Assembly: GCA_033060915.1 (NCBI GenBank)
Contig: CM065389.1
Span: 11,354,501-11,418,500, forward strand
Source of the DNA: Euryodendron excelsum
Taxonomy: Eukaryota; Streptophyta; Magnoliopsida; Ericales; Pentaphylacaceae
Direction: 5' to 3'
Length of the DNA stretch: 64,000 nt
Position 1 is the first letter of the stretch; every line of letters starts with the position of its first letter. Shown one piece after another: positions 48,798 to 59,643 of this stretch. A model generated the notes under the pieces. It had not been told where the DNA came from. It searched no databases and saw only the letters and a list, made by a program, of their open reading frames with translations. A program made the position numbers and the translations under genes.

Positions 48798-48842
48798 GAA
48801 TCTAGTACATATTGATCTTTCCCCTATTCTCAAGATCTCATT

Positions 48843-48851
<9 letters not shown>

Positions 48852-48874
<23 letters not shown>

Positions 48875-48902
48875 ACCCCCCCCCCCCACCACACACACAC
48901 AC
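48852..48902. repeat. Poly-C run grading into (CA)n
   Basis: A run of 23 C, then A, 12 C and a short CA repeat. The length is likely to be unreliable in the assembly. Confidence 0.85.
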
Positions 48903-49861
48903 CAAGGTACATTCCACTGTGATCTCAACCCTAACAATTTAAGCCACAATTCAGCTCTTTCCTCCTCAATATTAGGTGCATATACATTTAGTATAGCACA
49001 CTTAAAATTATTCCTAACTTACCCTATTAATAAAATGAAATGTTTTTCCTTGATCATAGATTCAAGCTTGAAGCAGCCTTCCTCCCAAATGCTTGAAAGG
49101 CCTTCAGACAGACCTTTGGAATTCACAGCTTCCCAATTACATTCATCCCTTCCCCATAATACTCTTACTTTCCAATCTACACACTCCTTCCATTTAGTTT
49201 CTTGCAAAAGGATTATATTAATTGATCTTCCAGAAATTACCTTCTTTACCATCCTCCTCGTCTACTCCTTCCCTAACCCTCGAACATTCCAAGTTAATAT
49301 CTTCATTGACACTTTATGACAAACACCTAGTGGGTTGTTTTAAGAGATTAACTCAAACAACCCTTCCTCCCACCTCTTGGATTCTGATTTTCACAGTCCT
49401 TACATTCTAGTTGCTTGATTCTTCTTTTGGCTTCCTTTTCTTTTCCTCTGAAATTAACACCCAGTGCCTTTCCTATGTGGATAGTTTTCTCTGCCTCAGA
49501 TGAACAATGCTCCTCAAAAGTTTTTAGAATCACCTTGTTTCTATTCTTAAAATCTCCAAAGGATAATGAAGACATGACTGGAATGTCATCCTTTTACTTC
49601 TGAACTTTCTGAAGTTTCGAGCATTGTACTCTTAATTGCTTTCCAGTGGCCTTGTAACCCAGATCAGAAAGGGACTTTTGCCTAGGAGCCTTTGACTTAC
49701 CGAACATAACTGCCTTCAATTGGGTTGGGTAAGTTGCTGCGTTAGATGGGCTACTGCTCGATGAGGCTCCAGTTCCTTCACAATTAGACCCATTTCTCCG
49801 TGGTCTTTTTCTATGTGGGCTCCTATCAACCACCTCCTTCCTAAATCCCTCCACCACTTTT

Positions 49862-50362
49862 GAATTTGAAATTTGAGTACAGATTGCCATCTGTATTACA
49901 GAGTTACAATGATTTTTACAGCCGTTGGAAGGATTTAAGGCAATAATTGTGTGTTGGGACTATATCCAACTCAACCATTTGCATCTTAACCACCTTATGG
50001 TTACCATGACCATCAAGGTAATGCCCAACTGTCACGGAACGACCCTAGAGGGTTATGTATGTCTATTACCGGCTAAGGACGTCCACGTGTGGCGCTTGCC
50101 ATACTGCTCAAGCTAGCCCGCCAAGCAATTAATCTTGATAACACCCCCACAATTTATAGCGGTTGCACAGAATTTAAGACAAATGACATTGAAAAGTGAA
50201 CGTTCTCATTAATTAAAAGACAACAATTACAATGCTTACAATGCTTAAAAGCAAGTAAGAAAGAGCATAAAAGTTTTTACAATTCACCGGATAGGGGCCA
50301 TCATTGCCAAATCCTCTTCAGTGTGTTCAGTGTGTCCACTAGAATTTGCAAAAAAGCTATCC
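49862..50362. mobile_element. Approx. 500-bp segment bounded by a 57-bp direct duplication
   Basis: Bases 49805-49861 (within the LINE linker) and 50363-50419 are near copies of each other (CTTTTTCTATGTGGGCTC and CACCTCCTTCC in both), 558 bp apart. The intervening segment has no ORF. On its minus strand TGTAAGCATTGTAATTGTTG could be an LTR transcript end. Either an LTR fragment inserted with an unusually long duplication, or two LINE 5' ends are juxtaposed. I cannot decide. Confidence 0.5.
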
Positions 50363-50419
50363 TTTTTCTATGTGGGCTCATATCTACCACCTCCTTCCCG
50401 AATCGCTCCACCACTTTTA

Positions 50420-52199
50420 ATCGAGATCAACTGTATCATTTTTTTTCTTTTTTGGCATAAGAAATGAGAAGAAAAGAAATCAAAATTAGTAGGTATTCAA
50501 TTATGATTAGTTAAACGAACCTCAATAAGTGTTAGCATTAGCCTTTTCAAGAATGGGGTCTAGAAAAATTATTCAATACTCTTAAAGTACCACATCATCT
50601 TTACTCCACCTCTTGCTGATACAATAAATTCCCTCTATTAAGTGGATCCAAAGACACACACCTCAAACCTAGATAACAACGGAGACCTACTGCATTTATG
50701 AAAGATGAAACAAGGGTGATATTCATTTCTCGGGGGCCTGGAACCGGTATGCTGGCAGCCACATACTAATGCCTGGTTTGTGACATGAAACAGTATATCA
50801 TCGATTTGTCACTTTACTTATATTTGCTCAGTGCAAGACTTGATTGAGTTCATAGCCTTGGCTTTGCTGTCAAAATTGACTTGCTGGTACTATTTGGAGT
50901 TATGTTTCTCTAAAACCAGGTAAATGGAAGACCGTGAGGATCATATTGTAAGACAAGAAAACAAATCAAAAAGACTTCTTTCAGCTGCCAAAAAAAGGAA
51001 ATGAGAAAACAGACCATGGTGCTCTTTATGCTTTGATCATTATACATGGCTAGAAAATCTGAAAAATAGATTTAACAGCAAATATTATGCCACTACTGAT
51101 AGTATTCAATGGCTATTTAATTTTAGTCTGACTGGATTAAATATTAGTCATGGTTGCAAAATTTTAAATGCTCCTTCACGTAAGAAGAAAGGTCGAAAAT
51201 TCAAACCTTTTAAGGCCAATGGCCACCAAATTTGGTGCTTGATTACCATAATCTGCTGAATATACGAGGTTCTAGGGTCAAACCCAAAAATGAATAGTTG
51301 GGATTGCGGGCTAATAACCGCATTTAATTGTATTAGCCTGGTGAAAATTAATTTATCAATAATTCATGAATAAAAATTGCAAACCCAAGTTCAATCAAGT
51401 CTAATTCAATGTAATTGCGATTAAAAATGTCTTTATGATCTTCATTTTCGCACTCCCATAGTTTACGTGAAAACAACTTATGAACCAGCACATTAAATGG
51501 GCTCAACTGATTATCCCGACAACCTTGCTGAACCATAATCTTGGCTTCTGCTAGAATAGATGTAATACTAATTAGCTGCTGGTAAGAGGAGCTTCGTCAT
51601 GACTTGCTATCAACAGCTAGTTTACAAAAACACAATTTTCTTTGCTATAAGTGAAAACAATCTGTAATTGCTTTTGACAAACTAATTTTTCTAGATTGCC
51701 AGACAATTCGAATGGCACAGACCATGAAAGATTTTCAGATTACTTTTGGGAGAATGGACAATCCCCATCATTGTAAGAACCAACTCTCAACCTTATCTAC
51801 TCCTAACCACCCGAGTCTGGTGAAAATGAAAGAACATAACAGAGAAGGGAGATAACCATACCAAATGCTAAGTTGATCTCCTATATTAGAAGCCAATATA
51901 CGTAGGCATCAGTCATAAGAAAACGGTCAGCGGTGAATCCAAAAACTTTTAACGGAAAGAAGTCCAAAAAGTGGTTGACCTTTTACAAGATTATCAATGT
52001 TTTTCATGTTCTGGTTAACTTTCTCCGTCACTAGGCCATTTTTTTTCTTGGCCTCGAAGCTCTAGTCTTTTACAACGTACATCCAGTGGTTAATATTCAC
52101 ATAACTAATGCATGTTTGTTAAGCTTTAGTTAACTTTCTCTGTCAATGGGACAAAATTTTCTCCTCCCCGACTAATTTATTTCTTCTCTGCCTGTGTTG
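50420..52199. other. Intergenic, no gene seen; upstream region of the laccase gene
   Basis: No conserved ORF in six frames. A stretch near 51180-51300 contains AGGTCGAAAATTCAAACC and GAGGTTCTAGGGTCAAACCC, which loosely resemble pol III B boxes of tRNA-derived SINEs, but the ends are unclear. Confidence 0.5.
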
Positions 52200-52207
52200 C
52201 TATAAAT
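52199..52207 (+). promoter_or_regulatory. Probable TATA box of the laccase gene
   Basis: CTATAAATT lies about 90 bp before the ATG at 52293, a normal plant spacing that leaves a short 5' UTR of roughly 60 bp. It is inferred from position and sequence only. Confidence 0.55.
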
Positions 52208-52292
52208 TCCTAGTTTCGTATTCCTCAAAACAGATATAGAAGTTGTAGTAGAAGAAAGGAGGGTTTTCTTTACTTGCAAAATAAATAAATAA

Positions 52293-52394
52293 ATGTGGTT
52301 TGGCGGGAAAAGTTTTGTCTTGTATCTTTTGGGGTTTGTTCTACTTGATGGCATACTCTATTGCCAATCTGTGGTTCACCGCCGTCATTTTGTT
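52293..52394 (+). pseudogene. Laccase exon 1 (signal peptide)
   Basis: Encodes 34 residues: MWFGG, a hydrophobic core (FVLYLLGFVLLDGILY) and HRRHFV, followed by a GTAAGT donor. The reading frame is open and the start codon follows the TATA box at 52199 by about 90 bp. Confidence 0.85.
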
Positions 52395-52565
52395 GTAAGT
52401 ATTACTATTTTTTTTTTTTTTTTTGTTAACTTGGTATTGTTTGTTTATATTTTTTTCCAACTTAAGTTTTTGTGACAATTAATAATCTAAAATGGTATTA
52501 GTGTTCTAGTTCCCAAAGGTCTTGGGTTAGTCTCTTAGCACATTTGTGCTCCCTGTATATGCACT

Positions 52566-52765
52566 CAATGGCGGACCTATCTTAGGGCCAAGGGGGCCCG
52601 GTCCCTGAGTTTTCAAAAAATTTTTTAGACTCAATGTATTTTTGTGTATTTATAAAATAAATATTGTACTGGTCCTCCCCTAAAATTTAAAAATTTTATC
52701 TTAACTCTCTAAATTTTAAAAATATTTACCATGGCCCCCTTTAACAAATTTTCTAGGTACGCCCG
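52566..52765. mobile_element. hAT-like MITE (200 bp) in laccase intron 1
   Basis: Imperfect terminal inverted repeats (GGCGGACCTA on the left, the complement of TAGGTACGCC on the right) are flanked by TATGCACT (52558-52565) and TGTGCACT (52766-52773), seven of eight identical. AT-rich interior, no ORF. Confidence 0.7.
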
Positions 52766-53043
52766 TGTGCACTATATACTGTTTCTGTTTGTGCACCTAG
52801 CTCATTTCCTAACTTTTGGGACAATTGGTGATCTAACATTTCTTTTAAAACCAAAGTCTCTAGTTGTAGTATGAAGTCAGAAGTTAATGAACATACACAA
52901 GATTTTACTATATAATTACTAGCAGTGCATCGGTGCATGTTATGTAGCATATATGCTTGCTTTGTTGGCGCGTGTCTACATCTATGACCGCAATCCCTTA
53001 TGATCTTGATGGTTATGGTTCCTTGCCAATCCGTCCTTTGCAG

Positions 53044-53200
53044 GTGAAAGAAGCTCCCTGCAAAAGACTCTGCAGAACAAAAAAGATTTTGACAGTGAAT
53101 GGACGATTTCCTGGGCGGGCCAACTCTCTACGCTCACAGAGGAGACACTCTAATTGTCAACGTTTACAACAGTGGAAAATATAACATCACCATTCACTGG
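53044..53200 (+). pseudogene. Laccase exon 2, with a 4-bp frameshifting insertion
   Basis: Begins after TTTGCAG with VKEAPCKRLCRTKKILTVNG. After RFPG four extra bases (CGGG, 53116-53119) shift the frame; the shifted frame continues PTLYAHRGDTLIVNVYNSG to NITIHW at 53200. The histidine and glycine of the expected HWHG copper motif are not recoverable at the exon edge (the sequence reads TGGTACCAC). Confidence 0.85.
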
Positions 53201-53921
53201 TACCACAAATCCTCACACTTGTAGGGAGGACCGAATCCAGGATTTTTGCTCGTACGGGCCGAAACTCAAGTAGGATCATACGTGAAATTTTTTTCTAATT
53301 AACAATCAAAAGAAGCTAAAAATAAAACTTAAAAATTTTGTTTATAACATATATATTTAATTTACAGATGGCCCCTACTACTTTTCATATTTCTAAAATA
53401 ATGCATGCTAGCCTTTTTTGGTATGCTATTAATGACGAAATTTGTATTTTAATGAGATAAACAAATTATTAAATGGGTAAAATTGAATAAGTAATAGTAT
53501 TTTAATCTAATATTGGAAAGCAGGATCGGAATTTGATAGCTTCAATATGACAAAAAAGTGTTTTGTTTTATTGTTTTGATGAGCAGTCAACGAGTTTATT
53601 TATTTATTTATTTGCCAATCGATAAGAGATAATTAAATGAAAAGAAATACATTACACTGAACAATTATTTATCTAAGAAAGTCCAACAAATAATTAATCG
53701 CAACAAGCTCAATAATAATCACAAATAAAATATTATATCAGTGCAAATATTTTGGAATTCAGGATCATATCAGTGCAATTTCATAAGCAAGTGCCCCACT
53801 GGTGGCTTATCATAGCTTCATGAGTACCAATAGAAACTCGCATGCTTTCATTTGTTCAAAAATGAAGTTTATGGCCATCGAAATCATGAAATGTCACTCT
53901 ATGATAGCCTTGAACGAGTTC

Positions 53922-53942
53922 CATATATATATATATATATAA
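53922..53942. repeat. (AT)n microsatellite in laccase intron 2
   Basis: A run of about ten AT units, 60 bp before exon 3. Confidence 0.85.
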
Positions 53943-54001
53943 TAGAAACTGAACCCACCAATACAACGTGACAATGTTGTTGGCATCACTTAATTTCGCA
54001 G

Positions 54002-54246
54002 GCGTGGAGTGAGACAGCCTAGAAATCCATGGTCAGATGGACCAGAATATATCACACAGTGCCGAATCAAACCGGGTGCAAAGTTCAGCCAGAAGGTCAT
54101 ATTTTCCAGAGAAGAAGGGACCCTTTGGTGGCACGCCCATAGTGACTGGTCACGAGCCACGGTCCATGGGGCTATCATTGTTTTTCCCAAGCATGGAACT
54201 GGCTATCCTTTCCCCAAGCCTCGAACAGAAGTGCCCATAATTCTAG
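54002..54246 (+). pseudogene. Laccase exon 3
   Basis: Follows TTTCGCAG; the first four bases (GCGT) do not fit and alignable sequence starts GGAGTGAGACAG (GVRQ, 54006). The frame then runs open through [12 protein letters not shown], the trinuclear-copper motif [20 protein letters not shown] and EVPIILG to a GTACGG donor. Confidence 0.88.
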
Positions 54247-54355
54247 GTACGGCTACCATGTTACTGATGGAAAATAGCTCCATTCCTTTGACATTTAATA
54301 TCTTGATGGAGTTCCATATATATCTTTCTATATCTTGTCTTTGACTGTTCATTAG

Positions 54356-54484
54356 GAGAGTGGTGGAAGAAAGATGTGATGAAGGTTCTCGAGGAGGCTC
54401 TTATGACAGGAGGAGATCCAAACGTCTCCGATGCTTTCACCATCAATGGTCAGCCCGATGATTTCTATCCATGCTCCAAACCTG
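54356..54484 (+). pseudogene. Laccase exon 4
   Basis: Open in frame with exon 3 across the TTAG acceptor: [20 protein letters not shown], then [24 protein letters not shown], ending at a GTTGGT donor. Intron 4 (54485-55853) is enlarged by a LINE fragment. Confidence 0.9.
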
Positions 54485-54512
54485 GTTGGTTTCTTTTAAC
54501 TTTCCTCTTTTG

Positions 54513-55592
54513 TTTTTTTTTTTTTTTTTTTGAACAGCCAAAGGAATTGTATCAATATTAGAAAGTTACAAGCCAATATAAAACTCTACAAGCCTGTAAA
54601 GCCAAAACTAATGGCTGAACGGAGATTAACTATCCACTTACAATGAACAACTACAACAGAAAAGAGGGGTCAAGGGATTTAACTCCTTCAATTGAATGAA
54701 AAACACTGTAGCAATTACAACTCCCACTTCTTGTTTTGGCTTGAATCCAGAGCCAAACCTGTTGCTTGATGGCTTTAACAATTTCCTCTCAAGTGGATAA
54801 TTTGTTATGGTAGATTGCATCATTTATGGCTAGCCATATATTCCACACAATGGCGAGAACAAAGCTTCCCATATTTGTTTTTCCTGCTTCCTCTGCTTTT
54901 GATCCAACCACCAGATGCAATGAAGCTCAATAGAATCATAACTTACCCATTCAGATCCCCACCATTTGAGAATGTTACTCCAGACTAAACAAGTTACTCT
55001 GCATTTGAGAAAGAGGTGATTTGAATCTTCCACTTCATCCTTCCAAAATTCACAAAATACACTTTCATCCTGATTCCAAATTTTGCTCTGCATCAGAAAA
55101 ATTCTGGTTTTAATCTTTTTCTGAAGAGCTAACCAATAGAAAATCTGTATTTTAAGGGGAACCTAAGTTTTCCACAACCAAACCAATTCTGCATCCTCTT
55201 GAAAATCCACATCTTCAGTCACTTGGCAACAAGATTTAACTGAGAACAACCCATCGTTACTTGTTTTCCAGGATATTGTGTCATTTCTGTTCTCCTTAAA
55301 AGTCACATTGTTCACTAAAACTTTGTTCAACCAAACCATTTTACCTTTCTTGATGAGACCATGTCTTTTTGCAAACAACCAATATAGTATATAAAAAATT
55401 ACCAAAGGTTTGTTTGAAAAAAGAAAAATTCTATTCTTACAAGTTCCTTTTTGTGCAAAAAACTCTACATTTTTATCATAATATTTTGTTTTAAAGTGAA
55501 CATCTTTACTCTGCCATGTCGCTTTATATATAATTTCTATATACTTTTCATTTTTGTATTGCATTACTCTTGGAGAAATTCTTCTCACAATC
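54513..55592 (-). pseudogene. 5'-truncated L1-type LINE fragment in laccase intron 4
   Basis: Minus strand: the coding part (55588 to about 54830) shows DTISWKTSNDGLFSVKSCCQ then a zinc-binding tail (CEFWKDEVEDSNHLFLKC, CIWWLDQKQRKQEKQIWEAL), as at the end of plant L1 ORF2. The T run at 54513-54531 on the plus strand is its poly-A tail. The endonuclease and RT are absent, a usual outcome of incomplete reverse transcription. It is related to, but not a copy of, the LINE at 43757 (its tail reads HLLLNCKVSW at the same place). Confidence 0.85.
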
Positions 55593-55853
55593 TAATAAGT
55601 CAAATAAGATTATCTCTCCCTTAAAATAGACAAAAAATAAAAATGAAGAATAATATTATACAATTAAAAAATTCATACAATTTATAGAATAATATAATGA
55701 AATTGTGAGCCTATTACTTTAAAACAAAAAAGCTATGAAGATGTTTTTAATTATAAAATTACTACCACCACATTATTTTAATATAAACTTTTGTACAAAA
55801 TTTCTAATAACATTCTCAAAAATCAATACAAAATAACCTTCCTGTATTTGCAG

Positions 55854-57789
55854 GAGCATTCAAGCTAAATGTGCACGAGGGCAAGACCTATTTACTCCGC
55901 ATAATCAACGCCGCCATGAATGACATTCTCTTCTTCTCAGTTGCAGAGCACAAGCTCACAGTCGTGGGAGCAGATGCCAGCTACACCAAGCCATTGACAA
56001 GAGATTATGTCAATATATCTCCCGGCCAAACCCTTGATGCCTTGTTACAAGCCGATCAAAGGCCAGATCGCTATTACATGGCTGCCAGAGCATACTCCAC
56101 CGGCGTTGGCGTTCCTTTTGACAACACAACCACCACAGCCATAGTGCAATACTATGGAAACCACACTCCATCTTCGCCTCCTCCCTTGCCGCCTCTTCCC
56201 TTCTACAATGACACAACCGCAGCTTTCAATTTCATCGGTGGCCTCAGAAGCTTGGCTAGCGAAGACCATCCCATCTCTGTTCCGATGAACTTTACCACTC
56301 CGTTGGTATCAACTGTTTCAGTGAACACATTTCCATGCCCTAACGCCAGTTCCAACAGTTCATGTCAGGGACCAAACGGTACTCGATTGGCTGCAAAAAT
56401 GAACAACATAAGCTTCGTGAACCCGTCAGTTGATATACTTCAAGCTTACTATAATCACATTAAAGGGGTATTTGGAGATCGTTTTCCTAAGGTTCCTCCC
56501 TTGGTATTCAATTTTACGGCGGATTATCTGCCGTTGATTCTAGAGACACCAAGAGAGGGACAGAAGTCAAAGTATTGGAGTATGACTCCACGGTTGAGCT
56601 GGTTTTGCAAGGTACGAATTTGGTTGCAGGAATAGTGTTGAAAAGATTTTTAAATTATATAATATATATAGTAGTTTTGGAGTTTTTCAAAATGGTTTTG
56701 ACTAGTTTTGAAGAAAGTCTTTATTGCCTTATTAAATAAATCCCACATTGGAAAGTGAGAAGTTTGGTAAGGCATTTATAAATGCCAACAACTTTCTATG
56801 AATTGCTTTAGAGCAATGATTGGGTGTAGCACACAAGTGTGAGCATGTGCACCAAGCCACATGTGCGCTACGCGTACGTCTCGCGTGGCGCAATGTGGCG
56901 CTTTAGTGGCGCACTTGGCACTTGGACACGTGGCACGTGCGCGTGTGGCGTGTGATCAAGACCATTGATTTTTGTCAATCATGATAATCAACGATCGAAT
57001 GGCTAATACATAAGCAAAAAGGATCGTATGGTGAGAATCACACCTGATCATAAAGGTGTGATGAATGATCTGATCAAACAATGAATATGTGCGATCTACA
57101 CCGTTAGATTAGAAAATGGGCGATCCGACGGCTGTATTTAAACCTGCAAGTGACTGTTAGAAATCAGTTATTATTTGAATTCTAACAGTCATGTCTGGTC
57201 CAAAAAGACACCAAAATGTCTATAAAAATATGGCAAATTCGCAGAAAATAAAATATTTTTTTTTCCTGCAACTTCTTTCTATATTAAAAGGCATTAAAAT
57301 TCTTGATTCTTTCTAGTTTTTTATTGTTCATCATCTCTGAAGTCTGTTTCTGCAGAAATAGACATTCAGATTCTTGGCAGACTTAATAATCAGAGGGTAT
57401 TCGAGTCTGATTTCGTGTGTGCAACACGCAGTCAGAATTACAGATTTTCTGGGCTCCATTGTATCCTGGAGGCGATTCGTCATTAACCCGGTGCACACCA
57501 GATTCTGAGAATTGGTGGCGGCGAATATCGTCTTAAGGAAAGCGATATTAATCGTGCCTTGGACGTGTTCATTCATCTTTTTCTTCCTGTTACAGATTTT
57601 TACACTAACAAATAGATCATCCCATGCATCTCCATGGCTACAGTTTTTATGTTGTCGGATGGGGTTTTGGCAACTTTGACAAAGAAAAGGACCCTTTGAC
57701 GTATAATCTTGTCGACCCTCCTCTTCTAAACACTGTTGCTGTCCCCAAGAATGGCTGGACTACCATTCGATTCAAGGCGAACAACCCTG
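55854..57789 (+). pseudogene. Laccase exon 5, split by a Copia-type solo LTR
   Basis: After TTTGCAG: AFKLNVHEGKTYLLRIINAA through ISPGQTLDALLQADQ, a Ser/Pro-rich loop with several N-glycosylation sequons, and VDILQAYYNHIKGVFGDRFP. A base is missing near 56558 (expected REGTEVKV), after which the downstream frame reads VLEYDSTVELVLQGTNLVAG. The LTR at 56636-57610 follows. From 57611 the exon resumes with [20 protein letters not shown] to FKANNPG and a GTTAGT donor at 57790. Confidence 0.9.
56636..57610 (+). mobile_element. Copia-type solo LTR (975 bp) in laccase exon 5
   Basis: Termini TGTTGAAAAG and CACTAACA with perfect 5-bp duplications AATAG at 56631-56635 and 57611-57615. TAAATAAATCCCACATTGG and the short U5-like end suggest a Copia LTR. 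Removal restores the codons for Gly-Ile-Asp-His of the copper motif exactly. No internal sequence remains. Confidence 0.93.
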
Positions 57790-58421
57790 GTTAGTCTTGA
57801 CTTTTATTCTTATAGTATTGCTAATAGGATAGGGATTTCCTCCATATTCTTATTACTCTAACAGCATACCATGTTGTCATGTATTTATGTATGGATAGAG
57901 ATTTCCTCCGACTATGGTCGTATGAATTCTTACTACTTTGTATACGTGACAACATATCATTTGTCATGTATTCATTTTTTATTTTTCATTTAAATGTCTT
58001 TTACAAATTTCATAATCCCATGAATGATGCCAAGAATCTAAAAAGAGTAAAAGAAATTAAAAACAGGTTTAATATGTGACAATTTGGTATGCTGTCATGT
58101 ATACACGTCAACAGTAATTTCGCCAACCTATGCTGGAGGAAATCATTGTTTTTCATATATTTATTTTTGTATTTAAGTATCTTTTATAGATATAATAATC
58201 TCATAAACAGTGCCAAGAATTTAAGATGCGTAAAAATGGATTAACAATAAATTTTTAATACCTTGTAGCTTGGTGTGTGAATACACATGCAGCAGGAATT
58301 CCTCAAAATCATTGTGCTTGCTAATATTTGCATGATATTGCTCTAGTTGTTTTATTTTTTCAATATTTAACTTTATTTTTCTTTTTTATTGTTGTTCAAG
58401 AATTATCTGTGTATGTAACAG

Positions 58422-58551
58422 GAGTTTGGTTCATGCACTGCCATCTCGAGCGTCACCTTACGTGGGGATGGAAACGGTGTTCATAGTGAAAAATGGCAAA
58501 CACAGCAATGAAACTCTGCTTCCACCACCGCCTGATATGCCCCCTTGTTGA
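58422..58551 (+). pseudogene. Laccase exon 6 (C-terminus)
   Basis: Starts after GTAACAG with GVWFMHCHLERHLTWG, the type-1 copper Cys/His cluster. One G is missing near 58463, so the natural frame (ETVFIVKNGKHSNETLLPPP, DMPPC, stop at 58549) is entered only after a shift; unshifted translation ends early. Confidence 0.88.
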
Positions 58552-59037
58552 AGCTGTTGGGAAATCCTCATAAAATATAGGATAAAACTTGGAAACAATT
58601 ATATTTCTGCAGCATTTTTTATTTTTCCGACTTTGCAATCACTTATATATCCGGGATATGTAATGTGTGATGAGAACGCCTAACACCCTCTCCATGGTTG
58701 TTCTGAAGTTAAGCTCTGTCTCTATATATATAATTGAAGCCTCCTTGTCACCAAATGCATCTACAAAAGATCTAGTGTAAATTTTCATTTCTTTAATATG
58801 TGGAGTAAACCCTTGCATCCACTTTGTACTAATCTCCAATTTGGGCCACAGCATATGAAATCAAATTCCATAATAAGAAGATTCCGGTAATCGAAATCAC
58901 TAAAAATTCATGACGTCTATGAAAACATCACTTTCTCTTCTTTGCCGGAGTTGTAAACCTTTCAATTTCTCTTTTTCTTTTTGGAACAAATATGGTATAT
59001 TTGTGATTTTCACCGTTTCATGACAGTGAATAATAAC
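58552..59037. other. Downstream of the laccase pseudogene, no gene seen
   Basis: AT-rich 3' flank. No canonical AATAAA is seen within 100 bp of the stop; plant polyadenylation signals are loose, so this says little. Confidence 0.5.
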
Positions 59038-59408
59038 TAGAGGTGGTCATGGATCGATGGCCTGTTAGGCCCATTCAATCTTGTCTATCATTTATAAAAC
59101 TTGAAATTTTTTAAACTCGATTATTTTAATTAGTGGGCTAGGTGAAAATTTTGTTTGAAGCCAAAACGGACCAGACCAGACCAAATTATATGTAAAATAA
59201 TATATCACACATATGTATGTAATTATATTTTCTATTATTTAAGACTTTTTTTGAGAAGAAAATAATTTATTAAAAAATTTTGGATTAAATCGACGGATTT
59301 GGGCAGGCTTGTGAATGTAATATTTATTTTGGCCGGGCTTGAATTGAATTTTAAGCCCAATGAAAATAATTTTTAATTTAGGCCCTGCCCTACTAATGTC
59401 CACTCCTA
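59038..59408. mobile_element. hAT-like MITE (371 bp)
   Basis: Ends TAGAGGTGGTCAT and ATGTCCACTCCTA are imperfect inverted repeats. Flanks ATAATAAC (59030-59037) and ATAGTAAC (59409-59416) form an 8-bp duplication with one difference. The interior carries GGCCGGGC/GCCCAAT motifs and no ORF. Confidence 0.82.
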
Positions 59409-59643
59409 ATAGTAACTCAATTTAACCCAATAATAAGTAGGTCAGTCCCAATTGTAATAATTTTTTTTATTTTTTTTCAAAACCATTGTTTTCTATAATC
59501 AAGGTCAAAAAGTTACTTACCGACATTGTTTATTAGAATCAAGGTGAAAAAATTATTTACCACAAAGTCTTACCTTATTTACAATTGGTACCGACTTACT
59601 TATCACTTTGGTTGATCTTGATTACAGTTTACTATCCTGATAT

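Larger units (their letters stand above)
43757..49890 (-). pseudogene. L1-type LINE (non-LTR retrotransposon), decayed
   Basis: Minus strand, 5' to 3': a basic linker/ORF1-like segment (49890-49594, with RSPHRKRPRR); start of an APE-type endonuclease (about 49330-48820, with NIILLQETKW); an hAT insertion (46844-48797); the endonuclease end (LIDIPMVGR, then a SRLDRF motif, about 46800-46740); an RT region (about 45900-44870) with LIPK, SYKPISLLSSIYKVLSK, RKGLRQGDSLSHFLF and an FADD catalytic motif near 45280 in a shifted frame; and an RT zinc-binding tail (about 44040-43757, HLLLNCKVSWVVWSSIL). Stops and frameshifts are frequent, so it is inactive. The 3' end is interrupted by the Athila solo LTR. 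The family is that of plant L1 elements; an intact ORF2 would encode endonuclease plus RT. Confidence 0.85.
52293..58551 (+). pseudogene. Laccase pseudogene (multicopper oxidase), six exons
   Basis: Laccases are secreted multicopper oxidases that oxidise phenolics in lignin, tannin or flavonoid polymerisation. Exons with fitting GT/AG borders: 52293-52394, 53044-about 53200, about 54002-54246, 54356-54484, 55854-56635 joined to 57616-57789 across an insertion, and 58422-58551. Recognisable motifs: a hydrophobic signal peptide, [36 protein letters not shown], the copper motif [36 protein letters not shown], and GVWFMHCHLERHLTWG. The length without lesions would be about 570 residues, normal for the family. 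It resembles the LAC14/LAC15(TT10)-type group by eye. Lesions: a 4-bp insertion in exon 2, a degraded HWHG border, a 1-bp loss near 56558, a 975-bp LTR in exon 5 and a 1-bp loss near 58463. Intron 1 holds a MITE and intron 4 a LINE. It is almost certainly non-functional. Confidence 0.92.
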
